The position numbers and the translations under genes are program-made. From NCBI GenBank assembly GCA_022315425.1, contig JAIUPT010000041.1:310001-374000 (forward strand): a stretch of DNA of 64,000 nt, in the 5' to 3' direction. Shown in pieces: positions 33,457-45,637 of the stretch (the first letter of the stretch is position 1; each line of letters opens with the position of its first letter). The notes under the pieces are model-generated. The model ran no database searches. It was not told where the DNA came from and worked only from the letters and a program-made list of their open reading frames with translations. The stretch is from Pseudevernia furfuracea. Taxonomy: Eukaryota > Ascomycota > Lecanoromycetes > Lecanorales > Parmeliaceae.

Positions 33457-36400
33457 TATCTGGACAGTGAGGCCTATCGAATGATATGCTGGTAGAATGT
33501 AAGGGCGATATGTACATAGGGTAGGTGGATGAAGGGAAGAATTATCTCGTAGGAATCATTGAGAGTCGTCAGGCAAAGTAGGGTGGTAAAGATCTGCTTG
33601 GAACCTTTTCGTCAGCAAAAGTGACACGAAAGGTTATAACACGCTTTTCATAGGATACTTGATGTTGTTCTCTGGTGGTTGGGTCAGAGTGGAACGTACA
33701 AGGAAACAGCCCAGCGAAAGTGAGGGTTTTCCGGGTGCGGCCGTGACGGAAGAGAACAAGGCACTGGACTTGAGCAATTCACTGTTTTGAGGGTGACTCC
33801 CAAGTGACTGAATGTGCGGACTACACTGCCAGCAGGTGTATGTCTCGTTTCAGAGCAGAAGGAAGGTCAGCGTCGACACTAGACTGCTTCTCTTCCTGAT
33901 CGATCCCTCGTGTTTCGGGTGGGGATAACATGCAACGTGCGGCGGAAGCTTTGCCGAAAGCAAGAACAAAGAAATTGTGGAATTGTGTCACGCAACGCTC
34001 TCTTTCAACGCTGCACAGTCATGAATCTCAAGAGAGGCAGACAGGCTTTGATGGTGTTGTAGGGGGAGAGGGTGTCGTAGGTGAAGTTTTGGTAGTCAGA
34101 GTAAACACAAAAAGAAAAAGATGAATTGTTATTATTATTATTATTATTCCTGAACCGATGGTCGGCGCTTGGCAAGTTTTGCTTCCCTTTACTTTTAGAG
34201 TATGGGGGGTCAACGGTGCTAACGAGGGGGTCCATTTCCGCTAAAAGGGCCCAACACAGGCCAAAATATAAAAAGGGCTCCGCTGATTACAACTTCCCCC
34301 AGACTCGCTAGATGGCAGATTGTCAGACTGTAGACCGACCCTCAACACGCCATCTGCACAAGCTTACCATACATCATCTTGAATGCATCTTGCCTGCATA
34401 TTGGAACCGCTTTAAATATCCTTCAACTGACACTTTCCACCTCAACATTTTGAAGCTGCACGTAAAATAGAGAAATCAGAAGCCTCCGCCGTGCATATGC
34501 CTCCGCCCTACCTCTCATGCGAACGAGCGGACTTTGTCGATCAATTCAAGGGCCTTGATGAGGGCGAGTTATTTTGGTGTCCTGCGCGGTCCTGGACCCT
34601 GGTTGCTATCAGAAAGCTTGAAAATGCCGATCACCGGCTACTCTAGAGTACTCCGTAGAGATAGCCTGATAGGTATTGCTTGCTTTTGTCTGCCAATAAT
34701 CTCCAAGCGATCTGGAAGGGATTCCGATACCTTCCGCATAATTCATTAATAAATCATCATGCAATTGCTCCCACTTTCCCATCCCTATGACCCTATCTCA
34801 TACGCTGGTGCATGCAGCTTGTTATTTATCCTTCCACAGCCTTCCGGCCAAATCATTCTTGTGGCGATATGCTTGACAGAAGGAAGCTTAAGCATAACAT
34901 TGTACGGAGTACGCGACTGCTTCCTGCCGCTAAGAGTTTCACTTCGAACGGTGCACCCGTGGCTTGATAAGTGTAAGAATCGTCTTCCTCCCCCCAACTC
35001 CACTTGTTAATAAGAACAGTAGGCATCATGGATTACTGCCCCTTGAATGCATGTTACTGTTGACTTCTACACTACTCCCAGTATACTTCCACAATTGTTT
35101 GGTGTGTTACCGTTCCTGCTTCTGACCTGGCTGGACGGGCGTCATTGATACAGGCAGGTCGGAGATTAATTAGATGCTTTCCAAAGGTTTCTGTCGAAAG
35201 GCAACCAAAAATTCACAATTGTTTATATCGTTGCGGGGAAAGCATCTCGCTTTTGGACTCGATATGCTCTTGGCTGTGGGGAAAGGTCCGATTACCTTTG
35301 CTTGAGCGGCTGGGACATGAGCTTCCCCAAGTTATCAAGCGCATCGACGATAGTCAGTATGCTACAGTATTGCCTCTCAAGGGAGAGTGGAGTCAGGGTC
35401 TACTGTCGCAGGGTCCCGCGACCTTGGCAGCGATTATAGACCCAATATGTTGGTAGTCGAGGTTTACCGTCAGTAGCCTGAGTATGACTGTGTGGACGTT
35501 GTGCACGAAAAGTCGCGTCGAGCAAAAATGATGTTTTAAAAGGCCTCGACCTAGGAAATGCTGCTTTCCGATCTCCAGACGAAGCACATATTCCCGGATC
35601 GGGTCAACAATAATATTAATACCTCCGAACAGTCCCCAACAATCCCTTTTTGTTTTGTTCACCCCACCCCGCATATCAGCCCCACTTGAAGCACGATCAT
35701 CACCCTGGTCGCGAATCAAGCGGCAAGCTGCACGCCATCTGTCGCGCTAGCAACCGACAGTTTGACACGAAAAACTCGCCTAAAGAGCCTCAAATTCTAA
35801 AAGCCCGAGTAGACGCTTGACATCCGGCAACACCAACAAGTGATCCGTGCTCGGCACAAATTTAATATCATAGAGAGACCCCAGAACTCAAGTTAGTCAA
35901 AATACCTGATTAACAACAATGCGTCCACTACCTTAGTTCAGGAAGTCTGAGAGGTCCGAGCGTACAGTCACAGTCTTGGTCGATTATCTGATGGCTACCG
36001 CGGGCTCCAGTACTGTTTTAAAGGTACGCTAATCAAAGGATTTCGATCCCGATCGAGTTCTCCTCAGTCCTCACCTTGCTGGAACATCTGGGGTAATTGC
36101 TCGAGCAAAACGCCCTTCGCTCTGTGTATAAGGTAAGCACATTGCAGGCACTAAGTGTTTAAAATGGTCCTGCTCCCTGGGTAGCTTTGCCTACGAATCG
36201 GCATCATTCGGAAAGTCGCCGGAGTGTCGGATGTCGGCGCTGCCAGAAGTTACCCCGCTGACAACCCTATTCTACTCAAGTCTTGAACGTCCATAAAAAC
36301 AATTGAGAGATTACACCTTTTCGGTTTCGTGTCTTGATCTGTGATACCTGCATAATAAGACGCGACCATGGTAAGGTTTCCTTGAAAGCGAAGCGTTTTG

Positions 36401-37590
36401 ACGAGATTGGCGTCGATCACGGTGGGAGTCTCTTATCACCGACCCTCGCATCTTGATCCATTCGCACTCATCCACCAATGCGAACGACACCGACCGCTCT
36501 CACTACATGTATTTGAAACACGCTATGCAGCATGTGGACGTCCCTGCATTTGTCCCAAATGGCGTGAAAGATCTCGCCAAAAGGACGCAAGGTCGTTTCC
36601 CGCGCTTACAGCCCGCAGTTGGAACTTGGAAGAACATTGGCTCCCTGGAAAGCTTGGCAGCGTCCAAAGAGTCCATCTTATTCTCGTATGACTCAAAAAT
36701 CAGAAACCTTTGATCCCCAAGTTCATTCCAAGCTGCTTTCTTCTACCTTGGTTGCACTTCTCTAAAATCTTGGACTTAGTCATCTTGCAACCTCCTTCGT
36801 TGTCGTCCTCCTCCTCCTTTCTCTCCTATCCCCTCAGCCTTTTCCATTCATTGTCTTCACGCTTTCTATACCTCTCTAATCCCTTTCTTCCCTCTCAACC
36901 TCATCTACCCTGAACAATGTATACATTTACCCATCGCACACAATTCCATCCATCCATCCATCCATTCGATCGCACTTGCACCAAAAAAAAGCTCAGCCAA
37001 AGCAATCCATCTCTAGTTTAGCCGAGATAAGAGAGGCGCCGATTTTGTCTGATTTGGATCGAGGATTATTATTAAACACCTCACGAGGGATTGAAAGAAT
37101 CAAAGAATCAAAGCGGGCAAACCGAAAAAAAAAAAGAGAGAAAAAAAATATTAAAAATTCAAAGCAATAATGTTGTAGGACCGGAAATCTCCTGAAACCA
37201 GTTTCCTCTGTGCATGTAAGGTATGTACGACTTCTGCTCCATTCGCTTACCTACTGTGCAGAAACCACTCACTAGGAAGACATGGGGCTGCAAGGGCATT
37301 AAATTGACGCACCGGTGGCATGGCACACTTGTTTTTCCTACGGTGAATTCGAACTGCAAATCTAGAGCCATGCTCAACCTCATAACTTCACACAGGTCGA
37401 AATCATCCTATATGGCAGAGCAGCTAATTGGAGCAAGGGTTCCACCTATGTATGTACGGCAAACGTCCACTCCTTGTTCTCAAAATATCCCACCCTGCAC
37501 GACGGCTGGAATAAGCCAAACGCCCTTACGGAATGTGAGAACCATCACCCCCCCCCCCCCCCCCCCCCCCCATCTCCACTTTCACAAACC
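33457..37590. other. Gene-poor 4.1-kb stretch
   Basis: The promoter of the PP1-subunit gene lies at the left edge. The rest has no frame above about 110 codons and no recognised motif. Noted: a TTA microsatellite at about 34,129-34,147, CATC repeats at about 36,949-36,964, A-rich runs at 37,117-37,150, and a run of 24 C at 37,548-37,571. A frame at 36,453-36,713 reads mildly protein-like but starts with TTG. Confidence 0.45.
37548..37571. repeat. Homopolymer run of 24 C beside the SMC3 stop
   Basis: A perfect poly-C run ending 20 bp beyond the SMC3 stop codon. On the transcribed strand it would give a poly-G tract in the 3' UTR, if transcription extends that far. Its length may be inexact. 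Confidence 0.9.
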
Positions 37591-40500
37591 CTACTGCTTC
37601 TCCCCCTCGACGAACTTCAAAGCCTCATCCTTGCCCACAACCACCACACTACTGCTCTTATTCCCCAAATACCTAACCCCGTAGCACTTCTCCGCCACCA
37701 ACAACATCTCCGGCCGAAAGGTCGTGCAGATGAATTGCCCGCCACCGGCCTCGCTTGATTTTTCGGCAATGGATTTCAGCATGTTGGCAACGGCAGTACG
37801 ATACTGAGCGTCGAGGTTGGCGTCGATTTCGTCGAAGAGGTAGAAAGGGGCCGGATCACATTGCTGGATTGCGAAGACGAGGGCGAGGGCGCAGAGACCT
37901 GTGTTTCGTGTCAGTTACCACGTCATTGAGCAGGGCCAACTGGAAGAAAGGCATGGCTTACTCTTCTGCCCACCACTGAGCTGCTGAATGCGTTGCTGGT
38001 CATCGTGCTTGCTATTGAAGCTCACGCTTATACCGACGCCAGTGTAATTCTCTACACTCTCCCTCCTCTCGTCATCCGACTCCTCCTCCTCTGCTTGCTG
38101 CTTGTCCGCTTTCCGTTGTATGACGAGTCGTCCTCTCCCAGCCGGGACAAGCTTCTCGAATACGCTTGCAAACTCCTTGGACACTTGCTTGAATGTCCGC
38201 TCAATAGCTTCATCCTTCCGCTGATCCAGCACCGTGATCAACTCTTCGATACTCGCCTGACCTTCGATCAGCTCTGCACTCCTCTTCTCTAGGGTGTCTC
38301 GCTGATTCGTAAAGTTGTTGTATTGCTCAAAAGCCTTCTTGTTCAGGTGTCCGTATTTCTTCAGTGCTTCATTGACCTTATGGAGGCGCTTGACGATAGC
38401 ATCGCTCTTCAACTTCTCATACTTCTCGAGCCCCTGCGGCAGGATGCCCAGTTCGCGGATCTTGGTTGCTACTTCAGCAGCGTTTTTCGTGAGAATGCGG
38501 CGCTTTTGGATGGATTTTTCCATACGCTTTTGCGCTTTTTCGATAGATTCGGCGATTTCGGATTGGGAATGCATGGTATCGGCGTGACGCTGATCAAGGT
38601 CTGAGATTTTAAGGTTGGCGGACTCGATCGAGGAGTCAATCTCTTGAAGCTTGCGCTCGACTTCTTCCACAGATTTGTTGATTCGCTTGAGCTCTTGCTG
38701 GCTTTGTTTGAGGTTGCCTCGACTGCCGCTCTCTTGACTGTCGAATTCTTGGGATTTGAGCTGGTCGAGGCGTGGACGGAGGTTTTCGCGGATTTCGATC
38801 TCGAGGATGGTCTTCCTTGACTCAAGCTCGCTACGGCTTGAAGTCAGTTCGGAGAGCTGCCGTCGAAGGTCTATCGCAGTGGAGCTCAAATTCTCCAGCT
38901 GCGTTTCCTCGTCACTTGTTAGATCCTTCTTGAATGCAGACGCGATTTCAGCTTCGTGTGCGCTCTGCTGATCTGTCAAACGCTTGAAGTTCGTTTCAAT
39001 ACCCGATTTTGCTCTCTGCTTCTTGTCGAGAGTATCCCTTTTGTTATCCAGGCTAGCTTCCTTGCTTCTCAACTCTTGCCTCAAGGGTCCGTAGCTATTC
39101 TCCTGCTGCACTCTCTTCTGCTCGATCTTCTGAAGACTGCCCACCGCTTGAGTAATCTCTTGATCTTTGCGTTCCAATGTCCTCTTGATCTCAAGAGACC
39201 TAGCTTTATGAGTATCGCACTCGTCTCGCCATTTCGACGCGTTTCGGACAGCTTGAAGGCGTGATGATCGATTATCCAGAGATCCACCAGTAAATGCACC
39301 CTTTTTATCTGATCGGTCGCCATCCATTGTGACACCATTAACATTGTGGCTTCTGGCATACTGACCCGCGATGGTTAGAGTCGGACAGATGATGGTCTGA
39401 CCAAATACTTGTTGGAAAGCTTTTTCATGCGTGCGATCGAATTGAACCTTTTCAATCATTGGGATGGCGTCGTTTGCCTTTGGCACATTCGAGGTCTTCG
39501 GCTTCACTCGATTCAGAGGTATGAGGGTGATTCGGCCTGATCTCTCTTTTTGTAAGATCTCAATGATCTTGGATGCAGTGTCGTCGTTGTCCACGACGTA
39601 ATGGAAGAGACTGGCGCCAGCTGTGACCTCAACGGCTCTTCGGTAGCGTTCATTGACTTCCATCAGCTCAGCTAGGGTGCCGAAAGCCCCATCAAGGTTA
39701 TGTTGACGTTTTATTCGCCGGACAGCTGCCAAACCACGACTAGTGTTCTGGTCCATGGTTGACGAGAGTTCCTGCTCTGATTGCCGAAGCTGTTTCTGAG
39801 CATTTTGCATAACAGAGTCTAGCTTTGCATCTTCTCTCCATAGCTCCCTGTCCACCGGATCAGCCTTGTCCGGACTAATTCAATTCCCACTACTTACTTG
39901 CGCTCATCCATCAGCCTGTCCCGTAGTACTTTGGCATTTTGAATATCCATCTGTATCGCTTCACTGTTCTCTCCGCGGTTATCCAGTTGCTCTCGCAGCT
40001 CCGTTGTTTCGGCCTCTGTATTCGCAATGTCATTCTCCAACTCTGCTATGTCCTCGGTTGTCTGTACTCGAACAGCCTTCACTTTCGATAGGTCGGTATA
40101 GCTACTGTTAATCGCCTCTCTCAGCCAATCGTCCCGCTCCTTTTTATTTCGGAACCGAGAATTTCGACCTTGTTTGGCATACAATCCTGACCGGGTGTCT
40201 TCTGCGCTGCTGAGTTCGTTTTTGATGGTCCCTTCTTGCTGCAGCTTTTCGAGGTACTCAGGCGTAACCTCTGCCAATTCTTCTTCATGTTCTCTAATTG
40301 AGGTCTGAACTCTGTTTAATTCCGATTGGTAATGCGATTTTGCTTGTTGAGCCGCAGACTGGCCATCGCTGAGGTTCTTGACTTCCAGCTCGATTTTCGC
40401 TCTGGCCTTGGCCTTCTCTTTGCGCTCATCTTCGAGCTGCTTTTTGTCCACTTTGAGGAACTCAACTTGTTGTTTGAGCTCGCCTATTTGTGCGTTGATC

Positions 40501-41414
40501 TCAGTGAGTTCCTTTTCGGCTTGAATGAAGCGTTCTGAGCTCTCGTCCGTGTCATCAACGCCACCCTGTCTTTGGTCATCCAGATTATCTAGCTCATTGG
40601 CAAGTAAGACTTGTTCTCGATGGTCGATAGTGTATTGCAGACATCGGCGTTCTTTGTCCTTCTCCTGGTAGTCTCGCAATTCTTCTTTCTCTTCCTCTAA
40701 TTCGGTCAGTCGTTCTTTGATGTACACCAGTAGCTCATCAATCTTATCCCTCTTGTTGTTCGTCTCATTCATAATCTTCAAAGACTCTGTCCTCCTGGCT
40801 TCGTAGACTTGTGTACCAGCTACTTCCTTCAGTAAGTTCAGCCTCTCATTATCTTTCATGTTCGTCAGTGCAGTGACACGTCCCTGCGGGACAATATAGT
40901 ATGGATTCGAGCGCGAAAAGCCTGCAGATTCTAGTAGGTTCATGACATCCGACTTGGTAGCATTCTTCCGGTCTAATGAGTACTCGTCCTTCTTCATCCC
41001 AATTGTCCGTCGTAGAATTAGCTCCGGTTTGCCTGTAGGAAAGCGGTCGTCGCTGTTGTCGAATATGATTTCCACGAAAGCAGACATAACCGCGGCGCCT
41101 GTCCCTTCCTAAGAGTGCCGTCAGGGTTGCATCCTCGCGCCGGGATGATTACTGCGACATACGTGAAGGAGAGCATTCCGCTCCTCGCGACCCATTTGCG
41201 TGTAGGCATCGCTGAGGACGAATCGGATAGCGGCGAAGAAGTTACTCTTCCCAGAGCCATTGCGTCCAACGATCACATTGTGCTTTGGCGAGAAAGGCTC
41301 AATAACGGTCTGCTCTTTGTAGCTACCTTAGATATTAGCATGCGACAACTATGGCGCCACTGCAGCGGAAATGTACCTTTTGAAGCCTTGTATAATTATC
41401 TGTTTGATGTACAT
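37591..41414 (-). CDS. smc3: Cohesin subunit SMC3
   Basis: SMC ATPase of the cohesin ring, holding sister chromatids together. Five exons: 41414-41377, 41322-41163, 41108-39898, 39847-37962 and 37898-37591, with introns of 54, 54, 50 and 63 bp, all GT-AG. Total 1200 aa, the usual length. Walker A GRNGSGKS is at residues 32-39, the ABC signature LSGGQKS at 1093-1099 and Walker B FYLFDEID at 1117-1124. Long coiled coils flank a hinge at about 520-660 ending in GAFTGGS. The IGMKKDEYSLDRK segment carries the Lys pair acetylated by Eco1 in other eukaryotes. Three of the introns lie near the 5' end. The ATG at 41414 gives MYIKQIIIQGFKSY, the conserved SMC3 start. It is divergent from RIO1 across 313 bp. 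Confidence 0.97.
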
Positions 41415-41727
41415 CTTGAGTGATTGGGCGGGATGGGTATTGTAGGTTTCGCTGGATTGAATGGCGCGAAGGCGCGAAGGTTTTTGGGGTAATTGGCGTC
41501 TATCGTGACCTCATGCTGCACTCTGTCTATCATGAAATCGTAAGAGCGTTGACCTAAGGTAGAAATGAGAAAGATGTCGAGGTTTGGACCACGCGCAGAC
41601 GCGACTCAATTTACTCCCGGGAAAACTTCGGCTGCGCTAAGATTGCTTGACATTCGATGGATTTGTGCGTCGAAGATCACACAAATTCTGAGATGGCAAC
41701 AACTTAAAGCAACAACTTGAAGACCTG
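41415..41727. promoter_or_regulatory. Shared promoter region of smc3 and rio1
   Basis: 313 bp between divergent start codons of two essential genes. It must hold both promoters. No distinctive element was recognised. Confidence 0.5.
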
Positions 41728-43407
41728 ATGTCGAAGCCAGAGGATATTGCTGCAGGTCAGCAGCCTACACACACCTTTATACCCGGCCAAGGCTACGCAA
41801 ATAGCTCCAGTGCCACAGCGCAGTTAGAGAAAGAGGAGAACCAAGAGGACCTGGATGAGGATTATGAGGACATATTTGCGGGCGAAGACTTGGATGACGA
41901 GGACTACGCATCCTATAATCCATCAGATTACACAAAGACCTACAACAGACAGCGCCGGCATCAAGAAGTCTCATCGGACCCAAATGCTTCCAGAACGAAC
42001 CTTCCCAAAGCCAACCCTCAGAAGCCCACCGCTAATACTCTTGCGTCTATAGATGATCAGGTCACATCACTTTCCAGGCATGCGGGAAAGCTGAAACTGG
42101 ATGATCGGCAATCCGGTCCTGGAGGCAAACATGACAGAGTTGCAGACAAGAGTGATCGTGCAACCAGTGAGCAAGTGTTGGATCCGCGTACTCGCATGAT
42201 ACTACTACAAATGATCAACCGGAATGTTGTAACTGAAGTCAACGGATGCTTGTCCACCGGCAAGGAAGCCAATGTGTACCATGCTCTTTCCATACCGCAA
42301 GAAGATGGTTCCGAGGCCGCTGTTGCTCCATTACACCGAGCAATCAAAGTATACAAGACTAGCATACTGGTTTTCAAAGACCGTGATAAATATGTCACGG
42401 GAGAATATAGATTCCGACAAGGCTACAGCAAGAGTAATAATCGAGCCATGGTCAAGGTCTGGGCAGAGAAGGAGATGAGAAATCTGAAGAGGATACATTC
42501 TTCAGGCATACCATGTCCGGAGCCAGTGCAGCTACGTCTCCATGTCCTTGTCATGGGATTCCTGGGTGACAAGAAAGGTGTTCCAGCGCCAAGGCTGAAA
42601 GACGTCGAGCTAGTAGGTAGCGACATTGAAGCCAGGTGGAAGCTCCTATATCTGCAGCTCTTAGGATACATGCGTATTCTCTATCAGACCTGCAGGTTGG
42701 TTCATGCTGATTTGAGCGAGTACAACATCCTTTACCATAATGACAGGCTATGGCTCATCGATGTAAGCCAAAGTGTGGAGCATGATCATCCACGAAGTCT
42801 CGAGTTTCTGCGAATGGACATTAAGAACATTAGCGATTTCTTCCGCCGGAAGGGTGTCAATGTGCTTTCGGAAAAGACTACCTTTGGGTTCGTTACTGTT
42901 GCTCAGGGTAGTACAGGCCCAGAGGAGATGGCCACCACACTGCAAATGCTGTTCGAAAATAGGCCTGGAGAGGCTGAGGAGAATAACGCAAGTGCTGAAG
43001 TTGACACCGAGGTGTTTCGCAATCAATATATCCCACAGACCCTCGAACAAGTTTACGATGTTGAGAGGGACGTGGGAGAGGTCGCAAAGGGTGGTCAGGA
43101 CAATCTTGTTTACCGTGATCTACTGGCAGAAAAGCTACCACCTGAGGTGTCAGTGGCGGATGAAGGAAAATCTGTCAATGCTTTGGAGGATGACAACCAA
43201 GATTCCTCTGACAATGAGGATGAGGGCGACGATGATGTTGACCCTTTCGCGAAGAAGGCACCTCGTGGGAAACGCTTCGAAGATAAAGATGCTAAGAAGG
43301 ACCACAAAAAGCAAGTGAAGGAGGAGAAAAAGGAACAGCGGGAGAAGAAAATTCCGAAGAAAGTCAAGAAGCAAATGATCAGCGGTTCCACGCGACGTAA
43401 GCACTGA
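41728..43407 (+). CDS. rio1: RIO1-type atypical protein kinase/ATPase
   Basis: RIO1 acts in the last steps of 40S ribosomal-subunit maturation. Intronless, 559 aa. The acidic N-terminus (about 35-65) is followed by the RIO fold: nucleotide-binding loop STGKEANVYHA at 176-186, AIKVYKTSILVFKDRD, REF-type RQGYSKSNNR, the catalytic loop HADLSEYN at 326-333 with Asp328, and the metal-binding LIDVSQSVEHDHP with Asp345. These distinguish RIO1 from RIO2. The C-terminal 110 residues are acidic, then very Lys-rich (KKVKKQ near the end), as expected of a nucleolar shuttling factor. All catalytic residues appear present. It converges on atg17. Confidence 0.96.
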   Translation: MSKPEDIAAGQQPTHTFIPGQGYANSSSATAQLEKEENQEDLDEDYEDIFAGEDLDDEDYASYNPSDYTKTYNRQRRHQEVSSDPNASRTNLPKANPQKPTANTLASIDDQVTSLSRHAGKLKLDDRQSGPGGKHDRVADKSDRATSEQVLDPRTRMILLQMINRNVVTEVNGCLSTGKEANVYHALSIPQEDGSEAAVAPLHRAIKVYKTSILVFKDRDKYVTGEYRFRQGYSKSNNRAMVKVWAEKEMRNLKRIHSSGIPCPEPVQLRLHVLVMGFLGDKKGVPAPRLKDVELVGSDIEARWKLLYLQLLGYMRILYQTCRLVHADLSEYNILYHNDRLWLIDVSQSVEHDHPRSLEFLRMDIKNISDFFRRKGVNVLSEKTTFGFVTVAQGSTGPEEMATTLQMLFENRPGEAEENNASAEVDTEVFRNQYIPQTLEQVYDVERDVGEVAKGGQDNLVYRDLLAEKLPPEVSVADEGKSVNALEDDNQDSSDNEDEGDDDVDPFAKKAPRGKRFEDKDAKKDHKKQVKEEKKEQREKKIPKKVKKQMISGSTRRKH

Positions 43408-43780
43408 GTTTCGAGGAGACCAATAGATATTAGATGCCTCGAGCTAAACCTGGGGCTCTCAAAGCAGTCACTCGGTACGTAAAGAACGAGTCTCGATTGC
43501 AACTGTTTCAATGACGAACCACACCACACTTGAACTTACTTCCTCCATCTGCTGATGTAGCGTTCCTTGCGTGCACAGGAGCATCATTTGCCTGGTGAAT
43601 CAGAGGATTGAGACCTTCAAGGGCCTCAATGCAGAAAAAAGAGAGCACTGAGAATCCTTCTGTTTCCTATCGCTATGCTACCGGCATATAATGCAATGCT
43701 CCCGCTGACAATTCGCTGTGTAGACTACTCCTACATCCTAAATTTGGGACAAAGCTGCCCCGAAATGACGACTGGAAGCT
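43408..43780. other. Convergent 3' region, rio1 / atg17
   Basis: 373 bp between two stop codons; presumed 3' UTRs and terminators. Nothing else seen. Confidence 0.6.
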
Positions 43781-45265
43781 TCACCGCTTGCCGTGTACGC
43801 GCTGTATGGCTCGATAAATCACGGACTTTGAAATGTCCGGTACCCGCGACGCCTGATCATCAACAGAAGATATCGAGTACCGCAGTGGCCTATCCCTGAG
43901 ACCAGGCCAGATGTCAACAGGAAGAAATTCGCCCTGCTCTTTCTTGAAAACCTCGCGCTCTTCTACCTCGTCTTCATAGAGCTTTTCAAGTCGAGTTCTG
44001 GCTTCCTGGACAATCTGCTCAACCTCTAGCTCTTGATCTTTCCTCCTTCCAATTTCTATCAGCAGATTATCATAAGCTCTCAGGAAGCCATCATAGAGTT
44101 CTGTCAAACCTTCAAGCTCCTCCAGGCGCTCATCGATTGTCGCTTTCTCTTCATCCCAGCGCATCAGGAAGATTTGAGTCCTCGTGATATGTCCAGGTAG
44201 TTTTTGGCCCAACTCTTCGAGCATTCGGAATGCAGTAGTCGTGTTCGCGTGCTCCGATGCGAGATGCTCGGTGTGCATCTCCACGCGCGAATGAAGACTT
44301 TCCATCTCCGCAATATGATCTCGAATCTCCATCACCACATCCTCCACCTGTCCTGCATCTTCTTCGAGCACTCTCATCATCTCCATTCTCTCATGATCGT
44401 CCATTGGCTCGGGTGGCGCACCTCCAGCGTCCTGCCCGATATCCACACCTTCAGGCAGATCCCCCGCAATCTTCAAAGCAGCATCACCACCTCCTTCGGT
44501 TTGCTTGATAGCCGTAACGCACAGATCGTAATGGCTCACAAGGCTCTCCAAATTTGTCGCCATTTCCCGCGCGTGATCTTCCATCTCGTGTAATATTTGT
44601 GGCACAGGCGACCCTTCCTGGCCCTGCTCTTCACGCACTTGACTAGCACTACTCACCACGCCGCTGCCTCCGTTCAACCTGTCACCATGTAGCAACCTCC
44701 TTACACCCTCAACCTCCTCTTCAAAAACTTTATTACCATCCTCAAACTCCCTCATCCCTTGCCCCGCTCCATCAAGGCCCTCCTTAATCACCCCCACCAA
44801 CCCCTCCACACCCTCCTCATTCATGAAGTCCAGCAAACTCCTCCTCTCTTCATCCTCCGGCCTCAATCCCGCTTCCACAATCGTACTTCTCAGCTTCCCA
44901 AGCGTATCCCGCAACCTCTCGTCCGCCTGATCCAAATCCTTAACCACGGCTTCAAACTCCGCTTTGCCTTGCTTCGCCGTAGTCTCCGTATTCCGCCGCA
45001 CCTCTTGCAGAACGGCGAGCTGGGAGGTGATGCCGCTGCGCAGGAAAGAGGTGCGGGCGGTGGTAACGGTGGACTTCTCAAGAGACTGGCGGGTGGAGGT
45101 GCAGAGTTCGTTGGCGCGCCAGACGTGGGTTATGGAGGAAAGGGAGCGTTTGGAGGCGAGGAGGTGGGGCACTAGTGTTTCCAGGGGGGAGGAGGCCACG
45201 CCTGCGGCGAGATCGGGACCGGGAGGTGGAGAGGGTGGTTGGAGGGAAGAGGTTGAGGAGGCCAT
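43781..45265 (-). CDS. atg17: Autophagy protein Atg17
   Basis: Atg17 is the scaffold of the Atg1 kinase complex at the phagophore assembly site. Intronless, 494 aa. The start ATG at 45265 was picked by the family N-terminus; the frame is open to another ATG at 45409. LVPHLLASKRSLSSITHVWRAN (about residues 30-50) is the typical Atg17 start, followed by STRQSLEKSTVTTARTSFLR. The whole body is helical, with long Glu/Lys-rich segments (EFEAVVKDLDQADERLRDTL, LLDFMNEEGVEGL, MRWDEEKATIDERLEELEGL), matching the crescent-shaped coiled coil. A Ser/Pro-rich N-terminal tail of about 25 residues precedes it. No defect seen. Confidence 0.88.
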   Translation of the reverse strand: MASSTSSLQPPSPPPGPDLAAGVASSPLETLVPHLLASKRSLSSITHVWRANELCTSTRQSLEKSTVTTARTSFLRSGITSQLAVLQEVRRNTETTAKQGKAEFEAVVKDLDQADERLRDTLGKLRSTIVEAGLRPEDEERRSLLDFMNEEGVEGLVGVIKEGLDGAGQGMREFEDGNKVFEEEVEGVRRLLHGDRLNGGSGVVSSASQVREEQGQEGSPVPQILHEMEDHAREMATNLESLVSHYDLCVTAIKQTEGGGDAALKIAGDLPEGVDIGQDAGGAPPEPMDDHERMEMMRVLEEDAGQVEDVVMEIRDHIAEMESLHSRVEMHTEHLASEHANTTTAFRMLEELGQKLPGHITRTQIFLMRWDEEKATIDERLEELEGLTELYDGFLRAYDNLLIEIGRRKDQELEVEQIVQEARTRLEKLYEDEVEEREVFKKEQGEFLPVDIWPGLRDRPLRYSISSVDDQASRVPDISKSVIYRAIQRVHGKR

Positions 45266-45637
45266 GGTGGAGGATGAGGCTGATGCCTGATGTGTGAGTA
45301 GGCAGTGATATCTACCGCTTTTACATGCTTGTGTTGTCACCAACCACGCTGTTGAAGCTGGCGGGCGAGATTTGATCAAGAGAAAGTCAACTTGTCTTCG
45401 TGAGTTCATAAGGCACCTAGGTACCTTAAGTAGTCAACAATGACGAGGATCTGCTGCCGCTAAAAGCGGACTCTAACTCTTAATCTAGCCGCTTTTTTTT
45501 AAGCTTTCTCACCTCGGGTGGCGGTTGGAGCAAGCATTGTTATCCGTTGCGGCAGTTGCACAGTGCACGAATGAGAGTTCGCCTTTGATCAGCCCTAACA
45601 CCTTTAGCCCCCGTTAACAAGAAAACCTACAAGTATC
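45266..45637. promoter_or_regulatory. Shared promoter region of atg17 and the Rossmann-fold gene
   Basis: 372 bp between two divergent starts. It includes a poly-T stretch at about 45,493-45,500. No named element recognised. Confidence 0.4.

Noticed and set aside
36453..36713. 86-codon plus-strand frame with mildly protein-like composition
   Set aside because: It starts with TTG, has no homology I recognise and no clear upstream exon.
39848..39897. Apparent stop (AAG TAA) in SMC3 after DERK
   Set aside because: It is a regular 50-bp intron with GTAAGT and CAG ends; splicing restores DERK-ELWRED in frame.
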